Shown here: positions 6,560 through 15,379 of the stretch, piece by piece
How the letters are laid out: every line of letters begins with the position of its first letter
How positions within the stretch are numbered: position 1 is the first letter of the stretch
From: an uncultured Oscillospiraceae bacterium
GTDB lineage: Bacteria; Bacillota; Clostridia; Oscillospirales; Oscillospiraceae
Direction of reading: 5' to 3'
NCBI GenBank assembly: GCA_947581795.1
Contig: CANPVS010000004.1
Coordinates: 1 to 64,000, forward strand
Length of the DNA: 64,000 bases
The notes under the pieces: model-generated
The model's database searches: none
Told to the model about the DNA's origin: nothing
The model's input: the letters and a program-made list of their open reading frames with translations, nothing else
Program-made: the position numbers and the translations under genes

Positions 6560-7826
6560 ATTCTCTTCTCAGCGCGTCGATGGGGTTCAGATTCGCCGCC
6601 TTCACGGCGGGGATCATGCCGAATATCACGCCGATGAACATGGAGAAGAGCACCGCCACGGCGATGGCCGGATAGCTCACGGCGGTGGGCGTGCCCATGG
6701 CCGAGGCGATGAACCGGCTCAGGCCCAGACCCGCGCCCACGCCCAGCATCCCGCCGATGCTGGTCAGGGCCGCCGCCTCCGTCAGAAACTGCCAGAGGAT
6801 GCGCCGCTTCCGGGCGCCGATGGCTTTCTTGAGGCCGATCTCCCGGGTCCGCTCCGTGACCGTCACCAGCATGATGTTCATCACGCCGATGCCGCCCACC
6901 AGAAGGGAGATGCCCGCGATCCACAAAAGCTGGTTGTTGGTGGCGTTGGAGAACTCCTGCAGCTGGGCCGCCTGGCCCATCAGGTCGTCGCTCTTGTAGG
7001 AGAAATTCCCGGTGGAGGCGGTGATCTGGGCCTTGGTGAGGATGTCCTCCGCCTTCTGGCCGATGGTGGTCATGTCGTCGGTGCTGGCGGCCTTCAGTAT
7101 CACCGCCTGGGGCTCGTCGAAGTTGTAGGCGATGGGCCAGGCCGTCCCGGGGATGAACACCTTCCCGCCGCTGGAGTTCTGGGCGTACATCACATAGTCC
7201 CGGTAGGACTCGATGGCGTAGCCGGATTGGGCCTTCTTGTCCACCACGCCCACCACCGTGAAGGGCTCCCCTTTGATCTCCAATATCTCGCCCACAGGGT
7301 CCTTGTTGACGAAGAGGCTGTCCACCGCCCCGGCGTCCAGGATGGCCACCTTCCGGAAGCTGGCGAAGTCCTCCTCCAGGAAGTTCCGGCCGTGGCTGAG
7401 CCGGTACCCGGCCACGGCAAAATAGCTGTCGTCCACGCCGTATATCTCGCCGGAAAAGCCCTTGTTCTGGTAGCACACGTCGCTCTCGTAGCTGTCCACC
7501 CGGCGGGTGTTGTAGCAGCTCACGTCCACCACGCTGTCCAGCTCCTCCAGCTCCTGGCGGGTCTCCTCCGACACGGGGAGGACGCCCTCCGGGGCGGGGT
7601 TCCACTGGGAGATGGTGTAGGGGTAGGTGTCCTGGTAGAGCTGCACGGTGACCGCGTTGGTGCCGGAGCCGATGAGGCTCTCCTTGATCTGGTCGTTGGT
7701 GCCCTTGATGGTGGACACGATGGTGATGATGGCGGCGATGCCGATGATGATGCCCAGCATGGTCAAAAACGACCGCATCTTGTGGCCCCATATACCCTGG
7801 AAGGCCAGGGAGATATTCTCAAACAC
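6558..7826 (-). CDS. MacB-type ABC transporter permease (FtsX family)
   Basis: 422 aa: one N-terminal membrane helix, a large extracellular domain (about residues 45-270, MacB core), then three C-terminal membrane helices with the FtsX signature (VGGIGVMNIMLVTVTERTRE near 310-330). It lacks a fused ATPase, which is encoded upstream at 10004-10699. Such permeases work by mechanotransmission, driving export of peptides, lipoproteins or antibiotics. It is the last gene of a four-gene operon, 19 nt after the adaptor. The cargo is unknown. Confidence 0.88.
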   Translation of the reverse strand: MFENISLAFQGIWGHKMRSFLTMLGIIIGIAAIITIVSTIKGTNDQIKESLIGSGTNAVTVQLYQDTYPYTISQWNPAPEGVLPVSEETRQELEELDSVVDVSCYNTRRVDSYESDVCYQNKGFSGEIYGVDDSYFAVAGYRLSHGRNFLEEDFASFRKVAILDAGAVDSLFVNKDPVGEILEIKGEPFTVVGVVDKKAQSGYAIESYRDYVMYAQNSSGGKVFIPGTAWPIAYNFDEPQAVILKAASTDDMTTIGQKAEDILTKAQITASTGNFSYKSDDLMGQAAQLQEFSNATNNQLLWIAGISLLVGGIGVMNIMLVTVTERTREIGLKKAIGARKRRILWQFLTEAAALTSIGGMLGVGAGLGLSRFIASAMGTPTAVSYPAIAVAVLFSMFIGVIFGMIPAVKAANLNPIDALRRE

Positions 7827-7845
7827 GGTACCGCCTCCTCAGTTA

Positions 7846-10014
7846 TCAGTAGCCGTCATAGAGGACACTTATGTCCTCCTGGACCACGGCCTTGGCTCCC
7901 GCCTTCACGGCGCGGCCATAGGGGAAGGCCACGTAGTCCGTCTCCATATCCAGACCGTCCACCACACGGGTGCTGTAGCCGTCCCCGCCCATGGTGGTGA
8001 GGAATCGCTGCTCCAGCCGGCCGTCGGCGCCCATGGCGTACACGTAAGCCCGGCCATTCTCCCGGCGGATGAACATGTCGTTCAGCTCAAAGTAGGACCC
8101 GTCCCCGCCGCTCTGCTGGAGCTTCTCCGCGGGGGAGTAGTACACGCTCACGCTGTAGCCCTCCCGCAGGTCCGCGTCCTCGCCGATCTCAATGGTGAAG
8201 GGGTAGGTGGTCACGTTGCTGTTGCCGCTGTCGTAGTAGTAATAGCTGCTGCTGTTGCCGCCCTCGCCCGCCGGGTACTGGGACACCTGGGTGATGGTGC
8301 CCTCCAGGGTGCTGCCGCTGCGGTAATCCTCCACGGTCACCGTGTCGCCCACGCCCATGTACTCCAGGTCGAACTCGCTCATATAGCAGTCCACATAGTA
8401 TCCGCCGCCGCCGGAGATCATCACCACCGGCTGGTCGCTGGCCAGGGCCTCCTCGGGGGTGAGCACGCTCTTGACCACGCCCGCCGTGGTGCAAAGCACC
8501 TCGCCGTTGGACAGCTCGAACTGCTTTTCTTTCAGTTCCTGCTCCGCCACCCGCAGGGACAGGTTCAGGTCCAAAAGCCGCTGCTTGGCGTCGTCCCGCA
8601 TCTTGGCGATCTCCTCCGCGGAGTAGTACTGGCCGGAGAAGCCGCCCACGAAGCCGCCGAAGTCCTCCTCCGGCTCGTTCGTCTCCGGGATATAGGGCAC
8701 GTACGCCGGCTGGACCACCTCGAAGGCCCAGTCGCCGTTCACCAGCGCGAAGCGTATCTCAAATACCCGGGTCACCTCGCCCTGCATGGAATTGCTCTCC
8801 CGCATCTCGAAGACCAGGTAATACTCCGCGCCCGTGGGTCCGCGGGTGGGCTCGGGAGAGGCGGAGGCGTCCGGGTCGGGGCTCTCACTGGGCTCTGGGC
8901 TCTCGCTGGGTTCGGGGCTCTCGCTGGGCTCCGGCGTTTCCGTGGGCTCGGGAGTGGAGGACTCCTCATCCTCTGCAGGGGGGTCCGTCTCCTCGGGGGG
9001 GATGGTGTCCTGGGCCCAGGGCTCATCCTCCACCGGCGCCACAGGGGTCTCCAGGGGCTCGAAGGGCTCCTCCGTGGGGGCCGGGGCATCTGTTGGGGCG
9101 GGCGCCTCCGTCTCCGCGGGGGGCTCCGTAGCGGCCTCGCCGTCGGCAGGCTCTCCCTCTGCCGCCCGCAGCAGGCCCCGGGCCGGGGCCAGCAGAGCCC
9201 GGACCGAATAGAGCTGTCCGCTGCCCACAGGGGTGGGCCGGGCCTCCATGGCCGTCTCAGGGGCCATGGGCGCGCCTTCAGAGGGCTCGCTGCTGATAAG
9301 GGGTATCCCCTCCGACCAGTCCGGAGTGTTCATGGGCGCGAAGGTGGGCTCCGGCGACGGGGTGGGCAGGGCCATGGTGAGCAATGCCCGGATGGTCACG
9401 TCGTCGATGAGCCGTCCCTCCTCCCACAGGAACACGTAGGGGTCCATCACATTGCCGCTGCCCCCCTGGAAGTAGGGCACAGCCGTGGGCTGCAGCACCA
9501 GGGGCTCCGAGGTCACGGGGGGCACGTAGGAATAGCCCCCGCCGGGGGTGCCGATCTTGTAGGTGTCTATCTCGGCCAGTTCCTTCTTCACGTCCTGGAT
9601 ATCCAGCTTCTTCTTCTCTATCTCGATGCGGGCCCGCTCCAGCTCCACCTCGCTGAGGGTGGTGTCGAAGGCCAGGATGGGGTCGCCCACCTCTACGGTC
9701 TGGCCCTCCTCCACGAAGATGTCCGTCACGGTCTGGGTGGTGCTGAGGCGCACGGCCTGCATCTTGTCCGCGGTGACGATGCCGCCGGTCTGGACCCGCT
9801 CGGCCCAGTCGTTCACGTAGCCCAGCTGGTTCACGGGATAGACGTTGACCTCCGTGGAATTGGCGCGCTTTTGCAGAAGGTAGTATCCGCCGCCGCCCGC
9901 CGCGCCCAGCAATATCAGGCACACCAGGACGATGGCCACCGCCTTCCGTCCGCTCTTCTTCCCGCTCTTTTTCTTTTTCGGGGGTCCCTCCGGGGCCGCG
10001 TGTTTACCAGGCAT
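7846..10014 (-). CDS. HlyD/MacA-like adaptor with a long low-complexity insertion
   Basis: 722 aa, far longer than usual MacA-type adaptors (350-450). Lys-rich N-terminus, one membrane helix (about 25-45), a lipoyl half with GQTVEVGDPILAFD, and the first coiled-coil helix (about 108-140). An insertion of roughly 300 residues rich in Pro, Glu, Ser and Thr follows, including tandem EPSESP repeats and a small globular piece. The return helix (about 470-510), second lipoyl half and beta-barrel complete the adaptor. The insertion therefore sits at the tip of the helical hairpin. It overlaps the ATPase gene by 11 nt. Without an outer membrane, the tip may contact the cell wall. That role is inference. 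Confidence 0.8.
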   Translation of the reverse strand: MPGKHAAPEGPPKKKKSGKKSGRKAVAIVLVCLILLGAAGGGGYYLLQKRANSTEVNVYPVNQLGYVNDWAERVQTGGIVTADKMQAVRLSTTQTVTDIFVEEGQTVEVGDPILAFDTTLSEVELERARIEIEKKKLDIQDVKKELAEIDTYKIGTPGGGYSYVPPVTSEPLVLQPTAVPYFQGGSGNVMDPYVFLWEEGRLIDDVTIRALLTMALPTPSPEPTFAPMNTPDWSEGIPLISSEPSEGAPMAPETAMEARPTPVGSGQLYSVRALLAPARGLLRAAEGEPADGEAATEPPAETEAPAPTDAPAPTEEPFEPLETPVAPVEDEPWAQDTIPPEETDPPAEDEESSTPEPTETPEPSESPEPSESPEPSESPDPDASASPEPTRGPTGAEYYLVFEMRESNSMQGEVTRVFEIRFALVNGDWAFEVVQPAYVPYIPETNEPEEDFGGFVGGFSGQYYSAEEIAKMRDDAKQRLLDLNLSLRVAEQELKEKQFELSNGEVLCTTAGVVKSVLTPEEALASDQPVVMISGGGGYYVDCYMSEFDLEYMGVGDTVTVEDYRSGSTLEGTITQVSQYPAGEGGNSSSYYYYDSGNSNVTTYPFTIEIGEDADLREGYSVSVYYSPAEKLQQSGGDGSYFELNDMFIRRENGRAYVYAMGADGRLEQRFLTTMGGDGYSTRVVDGLDMETDYVAFPYGRAVKAGAKAVVQEDISVLYDGY

Positions 10015-10699
10015 CGCCTACTCCTCCTTCTCCCTCCGCCAGCAGCCGGCCGTCCAAAATGCGCCGCACGCGCTTTGCCCGCTGGCCCACCGCGGGCTCA
10101 TGGGTGATGAGCACGATAGTGGTGCCGGCGGCGTTCAGTTGGTCGAACAGGTCCATGACCTGATGGCCGGAGGTGCTGTCCAGCGCGCCCGTGGGCTCGT
10201 CGGCCAGCAGTATTTTCGGTTCGTTGATCATAGCGCGGGCGATGGCCACCCGCTGTTGCTGGCCGCCGGAGAGCTGGTTGGGCATGAAGTCCACCCGGTC
10301 TCCCAGCCCCACCATCTCCAGAGCCGCCACGGCCCGGCGGGACCGCTCCCTCTTCTTCACCCCCGCGTACAGCAGGGGCAGGGCCACGTTGTCCCGGGCG
10401 GACAGCTTCGGCAGCAGGTAGAAGCTCTGGAACACGAAGCCCAGCGTGGAGTTGCGCACGTCCGCCAAGTGGTTCTCCGAGGCCCGGGAGATGTCCTCCC
10501 CGTTGAGGGAATAGCTCCCCGAGGTGGGCACGTCCAGGCACCCGATGATGTTCATAAGCGTGGTCTTTCCCGAGCCGGAGGGGCCCATAATGGCAAGGTA
10601 GTCTCCCTCCTCCACGGTCAGGTCCACGTTTTTCAGAATCTTCACGACCTCTTTGCCCTGGGGGTAGTCCTTGCATATGTCCTTCATCTCAAGAAGCAT
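10004..10699 (-). CDS. MacB-type ABC transporter ATP-binding protein
   Basis: 231 aa, single nucleotide-binding domain of the LolD/MacB class. Walker [10 protein letters not shown] (about 40-48), Q-loop in [10 protein letters not shown], signature LSGGQQQR, Walker [13 protein letters not shown] and the H-loop in ITHEP are all present. The protein has standard length. It lies 12 nt downstream of the lipoprotein adaptor gene and overlaps the second adaptor gene, so it powers the permease at 6558-7826 in one complex. Confidence 0.93.
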   Translation of the reverse strand: MLLEMKDICKDYPQGKEVVKILKNVDLTVEEGDYLAIMGPSGSGKTTLMNIIGCLDVPTSGSYSLNGEDISRASENHLADVRNSTLGFVFQSFYLLPKLSARDNVALPLLYAGVKKRERSRRAVAALEMVGLGDRVDFMPNQLSGGQQQRVAIARAMINEPKILLADEPTGALDSTSGHQVMDLFDQLNAAGTTIVLITHEPAVGQRAKRVRRILDGRLLAEGEGGVGDAW

Positions 10700-10711
10700 G
10701 GCGTACCCCCG

Positions 10712-11983
10712 TCAGAAGCCCGCTTCGCCGGCCGCCATCATATCGCCGTCCATCATGGGCTCCTCGGTCATGGCCTCCGGGTCGAACCGCTCCGTGGGCT
10801 GGCCCTCCTCCAGGCCTTCCTCGGGGAAGGCGATGTAGTCGTCCTCGGTGAGGCCTTCGGTGATCTCATAGGCCCCGGTCATCTCGTCCATGGTCCCCAG
10901 GGTCACGGTCCGCTTCTCCAGCTTTTCGCCGCTGCCCTCCGCCCAGACGTAGGCCGTGCCGTCCTCCTCATAGGCGATGTAGTACATGGGCACCATGGGC
11001 CCGGCGGGCGCCGCGTCCTCTTCCTCGCCGGTGTCCGGCTCGATGTACACATGCTGGCCCAGGATGAGCCCGTCGGTGTTGTCCAGCTCTATGTAGAAGG
11101 GGTACTTGCTGGACTGGGTCATCTCGTCGGAGCCGGAGGAGGAGACATACACCATGCCGTTGTTGTCGTTCTTCACCGGGTTCTCCCAGTCTATCCCGGA
11201 CAGGCTCCCGGTCCACGTCCGCTCCGAGTCCACCCGGGAGCGGATGCGCATGGCCATGCCCTCGGTGAGGGCGTAGGCGTTCATCTCGTTGATGTTGCCC
11301 TGGACCCGCAGGCGGGTCACGTCGGTGACGGTGATGTAGCCGATGCTGCTGTTGCCGGAGGTGTCGCCCCCGCCGTAATAGTTATAGGGATCGGAGTAGC
11401 TGCTGCCCGACTCGTCCACGGTCATGACCCGGCCGGAGATGGGGGCGTAGACCACCGCGTCCTCCATGGATGCCTCCATGGAGGCGATCTCCCGCTCCTT
11501 GGTGGAGATGTTGTACTGGGCCTCCCGTATCTCGTTGCGGCGGGAGTCTATCTCCAGGGTGTAGCTGAGCTTGTCGCCCTCCTTGGCCTTGTCCCGCTCC
11601 TTTTCCAGTTCCGCGATGGTGCTGTTGGCCGCGGCGATGGTGTTCTCGTAGCCCTCCTTGTCCAGGTTGAGCTTCTCCAGGTCCAGTTCCATCTTCTCCA
11701 TGTCATAGGCGAACAGGGGGTCGCCCTCCCGGACCATATCGCCCACCTTCACGTAGGTCTCCTGGACGGTCTTGTTGCTGTCCCGCTGCACGTCCGCCGT
11801 CTGGCCGGCCACCACCTTGCCCGCGTACCGGTCGGCCAGGCCCACGGCCCCCGTGCCGGCGATCTGGGCCACCTGCTGCACGCTCACGGCGTCGCCGCTG
11901 GCCTTGGAGCCGCCCAGCTCGCAGCCCGTCAGGGCCGATATAAGAAGGCAGCCAATCAAGGCCGCCGCTGTCGCTCGCTTCAT
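10712..11983 (-). CDS. Lipoprotein HlyD/MacA-like adaptor subunit
   Basis: 423 aa. The signal peptide ends in a lipobox (LTGC, Cys about residue 21), so it is membrane-anchored by lipid rather than a helix. The VGDMVREGDPLFAYD lipoyl half, a two-helix coiled coil (about 95-165), YAPISGRVMTV closing the lipoyl domain, and a beta-barrel follow. The C-terminal 40 residues are very acidic. First gene of the operon, with its own promoter. With the 722-aa protein, the operon encodes two different adaptors for one transporter, an unusual arrangement that suggests a mixed adaptor ring. Confidence 0.85.
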   Translation of the reverse strand: MKRATAAALIGCLLISALTGCELGGSKASGDAVSVQQVAQIAGTGAVGLADRYAGKVVAGQTADVQRDSNKTVQETYVKVGDMVREGDPLFAYDMEKMELDLEKLNLDKEGYENTIAAANSTIAELEKERDKAKEGDKLSYTLEIDSRRNEIREAQYNISTKEREIASMEASMEDAVVYAPISGRVMTVDESGSSYSDPYNYYGGGDTSGNSSIGYITVTDVTRLRVQGNINEMNAYALTEGMAMRIRSRVDSERTWTGSLSGIDWENPVKNDNNGMVYVSSSGSDEMTQSSKYPFYIELDNTDGLILGQHVYIEPDTGEEEDAAPAGPMVPMYYIAYEEDGTAYVWAEGSGEKLEKRTVTLGTMDEMTGAYEITEGLTEDDYIAFPEEGLEEGQPTERFDPEAMTEEPMMDGDMMAAGEAGF

Positions 11984-12051
11984 AGGTCCCTCCTGAGATG
12001 TTCCGCCGCCTGCTTCCCATGCCTCGGTCCCCTACGGGGACCGGCACGCCT

Positions 12052-12080
12052 ATCATATAACTTTTCCGGGGGATTGTAAA
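12052..12080 (-). promoter_or_regulatory. Promoter of the MacAB-type operon
   Basis: On the minus strand, TTTACA (12080-12075), 17 bp, TATGAT (12057-12052). Upstream on that strand lies GTTTAACCAAATCTTAAG (12108-12091), an AT-rich stretch with TTAA half-sites that could bind a response regulator. No adjacent two-component genes are seen. Confidence 0.65.
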
Positions 12081-12125
12081 CGGTAGATTTCTTAAGATTT
12101 GGTTAAACCCAGCCCCATTCCTTCA

Positions 12126-12155
12126 TTGACAACTGACCCCCTCAGGGGATATACT
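12126..12155 (+). promoter_or_regulatory. Promoter of the EamA transporter gene
   Basis: TTGACA at 12126-12131, 18 bp, TATACT at 12150-12155. Transcription would start near 12162, ruling out the upstream in-frame ATG at 12099 as the start codon. Confidence 0.75.
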
Positions 12156-12203
12156 CTTCCCCAAACGCGCAAGCGGCTCTCCGCCGCCGGAAAGAGGTAT
12201 CCC

Positions 12204-13136
12204 GTGAAGCTCCGTGACCTGAAAAATCCCGCTCTCCTTTTCGTGACCGCCTTTGTATGGGGCGTGGCCTTCGTGGCCCAGAAGGACGGCATGAAGTATA
12301 TCGGCCCATTCACCTACGACGCCGTCCGTTTCACCCTGGGCGGGCTGTTTCTGGCGGCGCTGCTGCCTCTGCTGGATAAGGTGCGCAGCCGGGACGGTAC
12401 CTTTGAAAAGGGCAGCCGCCGGGACATCCTCCTGGGCGGGCTTTGCTGCGGGCTGGCCCTGTGGTTCTCCGCCAACGTCCAGCAGATCGGCGTCGCCCTC
12501 CAGGACGAGACCACCAACGTGGGCAAGGCCGGGTTCATCACCACCGCCTACTGTGCCCTGGTGCCCGTGGCGGGCCTTTTCTTCAAGCGCAAGTCCCCGC
12601 CCCTGGTGTGGCTGGGGGTGGCCGGCGCGGTGGCGGGGCTGTTCTGCCTGTGCATGATGGACGGCCTTGTCTCCGGTCAGGGCATCCATTTTGATAAGAG
12701 CGACCCATGGCTGCTGCTCTCCGCCCTGGGCTTCACCGCCCACATCCTCATCATCGACCACTGGTCCCCCAGGGCGGACGGGGTGCGCCTCAGCTGCATT
12801 CAATTCCTCGTTACGGGTATTCTCAGCGCGCCCTTCATGTTCCTGGTGGAAAAGCCCCAGGCGAGCGCCATTCTGGACTGCTGGCTCCCCATCTGCTACG
12901 CCGCGTTCATCAGCTCCGGCGTGGGCTACACCCTGCAGGTGGTGGCCCAGAAGGGTGTCCACCCGGCGGTGGCCTCCCTGATCTTGAGCCTGGAAAGCGT
13001 GTTCTCCGTGCTGGCGGGGGCCCTGCTCATGCCCGGTTCCACTCTCACCGGCTGGGAGATCGTGGGCTGCGCGCTGGTGTTCGCCTCCGTGGTGATGGTC
13101 CAGCTGGCCCCCCACAGCCGGGTGAAGGAACACTGA
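12204..13136 (+). CDS. EamA/DMT-family transporter
   Basis: About 310 aa with ten hydrophobic segments arranged as two EamA repeats (first repeat ending near FCLCMMDGL, second from about GFTAHILIIDHW). This drug/metabolite transporter family moves small molecules, often amino acids or nucleosides, through the plasma membrane. The substrate is not predictable. The GTG at 12204 is chosen because AAAGAGGT lies just upstream and the promoter -35 and -10 are at 12126-12155. It is monocistronic with a clear terminator. Confidence 0.88.
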   Translation: MKLRDLKNPALLFVTAFVWGVAFVAQKDGMKYIGPFTYDAVRFTLGGLFLAALLPLLDKVRSRDGTFEKGSRRDILLGGLCCGLALWFSANVQQIGVALQDETTNVGKAGFITTAYCALVPVAGLFFKRKSPPLVWLGVAGAVAGLFCLCMMDGLVSGQGIHFDKSDPWLLLSALGFTAHILIIDHWSPRADGVRLSCIQFLVTGILSAPFMFLVEKPQASAILDCWLPICYAAFISSGVGYTLQVVAQKGVHPAVASLILSLESVFSVLAGALLMPGSTLTGWEIVGCALVFASVVMVQLAPHSRVKEH

Positions 13137-13153
13137 CATTCAAAACAGGATAA

Positions 13154-13180
13154 GGCCCCGGAGCGGTTCGCTCCGGGGCC
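13154..13180. terminator. Bidirectional terminator
   Basis: A 12-bp perfect stem GGCCCCGGAGCG (13154-13165) / CGCTCCGGGGCC (13169-13180) between convergent genes. Confidence 0.85.
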
Positions 13181-13199
13181 CTATTATATGCGGTTTCTG

Positions 13200-13928
13200 T
13201 CAGTCGGTATACACGAAGTCGGACGCGGTGATGTCCGAGATGCTGGTGCCGCTGTACTCGCCGTTGTAGTTCCAGGTGACCGTCATGGTACCGGAGGTGC
13301 CGCTGGACACGTCCATGGAGGTGGAGAACAGCGTGGAGGAGTGGAGCCCGCTGCCCACGTCGATGCCGTTGCCGGTGAGGGACGCGGAGTAGCCGCTGAA
13401 GCTGATGGACACAGGCAGGCGCGTCACGTGCAGCTCATAGGAGTTGACGGTGCCGGTGATGGTGAGGCGGGTGGTGCCGTTGCCTAGGTCCGTGGCCGTC
13501 CAGCCTACGTTCATGTTGAGGCCCACGCCCGTAGAGGAGCTGAAGCTGTTGGAGGCCGTCACCTGTCCCGCGGGAGGCGGCTCAGTGGGAGGCGCCGTAG
13601 GAGGCGCGGTGGGAGCCGGCGCCTGGGTCCGGGCGGGCGGCTCGGTGGCCGAGGGCGCGCGGGTGGGGCTGGTGTTGTTGCTGCTCCCGCCGCCGGCGCT
13701 GTCGGGTGGGCTTGTAAAGCCGGGCAGAGGCGTACCCACGTTCATGGGAGAGGGCAGCGGCGTGGCGTTGGCCGCGTCGTCGCCCGTCGCCTCGGGTGAG
13801 GGCTCCGGCGTGGCCGTGGCCCGCGGGGCAGAGGAAGGCGTCCCCGTGCAGCGGGTCATCATCACCGCCTCCAGGCCCACGATCAGAGCCAGCACGAGCA
13901 GAAGGATCGCAATCCGCTGGGTCTTCAT
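13200..13928 (-). CDS. Membrane-anchored surface protein with Thr/Pro-rich linker, unknown
   Basis: 242 aa. An N-terminal hydrophobic helix (residues 6-24, uncleaved anchor or signal) leads to a roughly 90-residue linker rich in Pro, Thr, Ala and Ser (TPEPSPEATG, PPTAPPTEPPPAG). A C-terminal domain of about 115 residues follows, rich in Ser, Thr and Gly with alternating hydrophobics, typical of an extracellular beta-sandwich. I recognise no family. The architecture suggests display outside the membrane through the cell wall. Downstream of it is the shared terminator. Confidence 0.65.
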   Translation of the reverse strand: MKTQRIAILLLVLALIVGLEAVMMTRCTGTPSSAPRATATPEPSPEATGDDAANATPLPSPMNVGTPLPGFTSPPDSAGGGSSNNTSPTRAPSATEPPARTQAPAPTAPPTAPPTEPPPAGQVTASNSFSSSTGVGLNMNVGWTATDLGNGTTRLTITGTVNSYELHVTRLPVSISFSGYSASLTGNGIDVGSGLHSSTLFSTSMDVSSGTSGTMTVTWNYNGEYSGTSISDITASDFVYTD

Positions 13929-14034
13929 ATATCTTCATCCCTCCCTGATCTTCCGTAAGGCGTCAAGGCCAGATCAATCCATACTCAGCATTATTATACG
14001 ACGGTTTTCCCGCAAACGCAACCGTCTTTCTTCA

Positions 14035-15195
14035 TCAGCCTACCGCCCGGAAGTGGTCGGTCTCCAGCACCCGCCGGGCGAAGACGTACCGGTCGTACAC
14101 CTCCGCCCGCACCCGGGCCGCGTACCGGGCCCGCTCCGAGGCCCCCAGGTCTGTTCCCGCCGCCGGGGTGAAGACGTCGGCGGCGGCGTCATAGGTCCCC
14201 ATATCCGTCACCCAGTCGGAAAAGGCGCTGCCGGTAAGACTTACCAGGGGGCCCGCGTCTCCCTCCGCCGGGGCGAATATATCCCGGCCGAAAAAATAGC
14301 GGGAATCCATCTCCACCCCCAGCAGGTTCAGCAGCGTGGGCGCCAGGTCCAGCTCCGAGCAGGGCCCGTCCGCCCGCCGGCCGGCCAGGCCCTCCCCCCA
14401 TAGGAAGATGTGCCCCCGCAGGGGGTCGGAGGCGCCCGTCACCAGACATATCGCCGTGTCCCGGTCCAGCCCCAGCCCGTCCAGGGCCCCCATCAGCGCC
14501 TCCAGGGCCGTCTCCCCGTCCCCGGCCGGCAGCACCCAGTAGGCGAGGTAAGGCCGCCCCGACCCCATCTCCTCCAGCCGGGCGGCCAGGCTCTGCCCCG
14601 GGGTCTCCACTTGCGCGAAGCCCAGGGCCTCATAGGCCGCCTCGTTCCCCGCCCGGTCCGGGAAGGCCCGGCAGTCGTATCCCGCCCCGGTCAGGGCCCA
14701 CGCCAGGGCAAAGGGCAGGCTTGTTCCCTCCCGTCCCGTCCATGCCAGAGCGGTCTCCGCCTGGACAGTGGTGGGGGTCATGCCCGCCAGGAGGGCGAAC
14801 TCCCGGCCGTCCCGGCCCTGATACCAGTCCGGGGCGTATACCCTTGTGAGCTGCGCCCCCTCCGACCAGAGGCGGTACAGCGCCGGCTGATCCGGCCCCG
14901 CCTGGACCGGCAGGGCCCAGTCCTCCGCCAGGATGAGGATCAGGTCCTTGCCCGCCAGAAGGCCGGTGCAGTCGTTTTTCGCCGTGGGGGGCCGGGACAG
15001 AAACCAGTTTTCGATCTCCGCGAGAGCGCCGCTGCCCGCGGTCTCTTCCCCGGACAGGGGCCTGTCCGCCACGTTATATCCGCTCCCGTTCCACACCGCG
15101 GCCGCCAGGCCCGCCGGCGCCGCCGGACCCTCCGCCCGCAGAGATATGATGACCGCCAGCACCGCCGCCAGCGCCGCCAATACCGCCCGTTTCAC
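14035..15195 (-). CDS. Degenerate sulfatase/LtaS-like extracellular protein
   Basis: About 386 aa with one N-terminal membrane helix and an extracellular domain. ELDLAPTLLNLLGVEMDSRYFFGRDIF near the C-terminus (quoted in parts: LAPTLLNLLG, FFGRDIF) is typical of phosphoglycerol transferases of the LtaS type. LILILAEDW resembles the first metal-binding strand. The region expected to hold the nucleophilic Thr reads GRDGREFALL, and the expected GDH metal motif reads TGASDP, so both appear lost. The multi-helix N-terminus of LtaS is also missing. Probably not a synthase, perhaps a binding or regulatory relative. The GTG start (15195) has GAGAGGGGG upstream. An upstream TTG at 15240 is less likely. 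Confidence 0.6.
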   Translation of the reverse strand: MKRAVLAALAAVLAVIISLRAEGPAAPAGLAAAVWNGSGYNVADRPLSGEETAGSGALAEIENWFLSRPPTAKNDCTGLLAGKDLILILAEDWALPVQAGPDQPALYRLWSEGAQLTRVYAPDWYQGRDGREFALLAGMTPTTVQAETALAWTGREGTSLPFALAWALTGAGYDCRAFPDRAGNEAAYEALGFAQVETPGQSLAARLEEMGSGRPYLAYWVLPAGDGETALEALMGALDGLGLDRDTAICLVTGASDPLRGHIFLWGEGLAGRRADGPCSELDLAPTLLNLLGVEMDSRYFFGRDIFAPAEGDAGPLVSLTGSAFSDWVTDMGTYDAAADVFTPAAGTDLGASERARYAARVRAEVYDRYVFARRVLETDHFRAVG

Positions 15196-15282
15196 CCCGA
15201 TGCGCCCCCTCTCCCGTTCATCCCCTATAGCATGGCCCAAAGGGCCTGTCGAAGGGGGGCGAGGACCGTCGCGAAAGCAAAA

Positions 15283-15311
15283 AATTCCCGGACCGGACCG
15301 GTCTGGGAATT
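15283..15311. terminator. Hairpin upstream of prfC
   Basis: AATTCCC (15283-15289) pairs with GGGAATT (15305-15311), with further pairing inside (GGACCG / CGGTCT). A weak T-run follows on the plus strand. It could be an attenuator in the prfC leader or a simple terminator. Confidence 0.5.
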
Positions 15312-15379
15312 GATTTTCCTTTCAGGGGATGATAATATTACAAATTACTGAGCAAATAGGACTACAGGCAGGTAACATC

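Noticed and set aside
8880-8945. Tandem GGGCTCTCGCTGGG-like repeats, at first CRISPR- or minisatellite-like
   Set aside because: They code for the EPSESP repeats of the adaptor linker in frame, with no spacers.
7648-10107. 819-aa open frame opposite the long adaptor
   Set aside because: Shadow frame; the minus-strand adaptor has clear HlyD features.
6558-11983. MacAB-type operon as the dedicated exporter of the peptide cassette
   Set aside because: Hairpin terminators and a separate promoter divide them, and no C39-type peptidase is present; adjacency alone is weak.
12099-12203. Upstream ATG of the EamA gene
   Set aside because: It lies before a near-consensus promoter; GTG at 12204 has the ribosome site.
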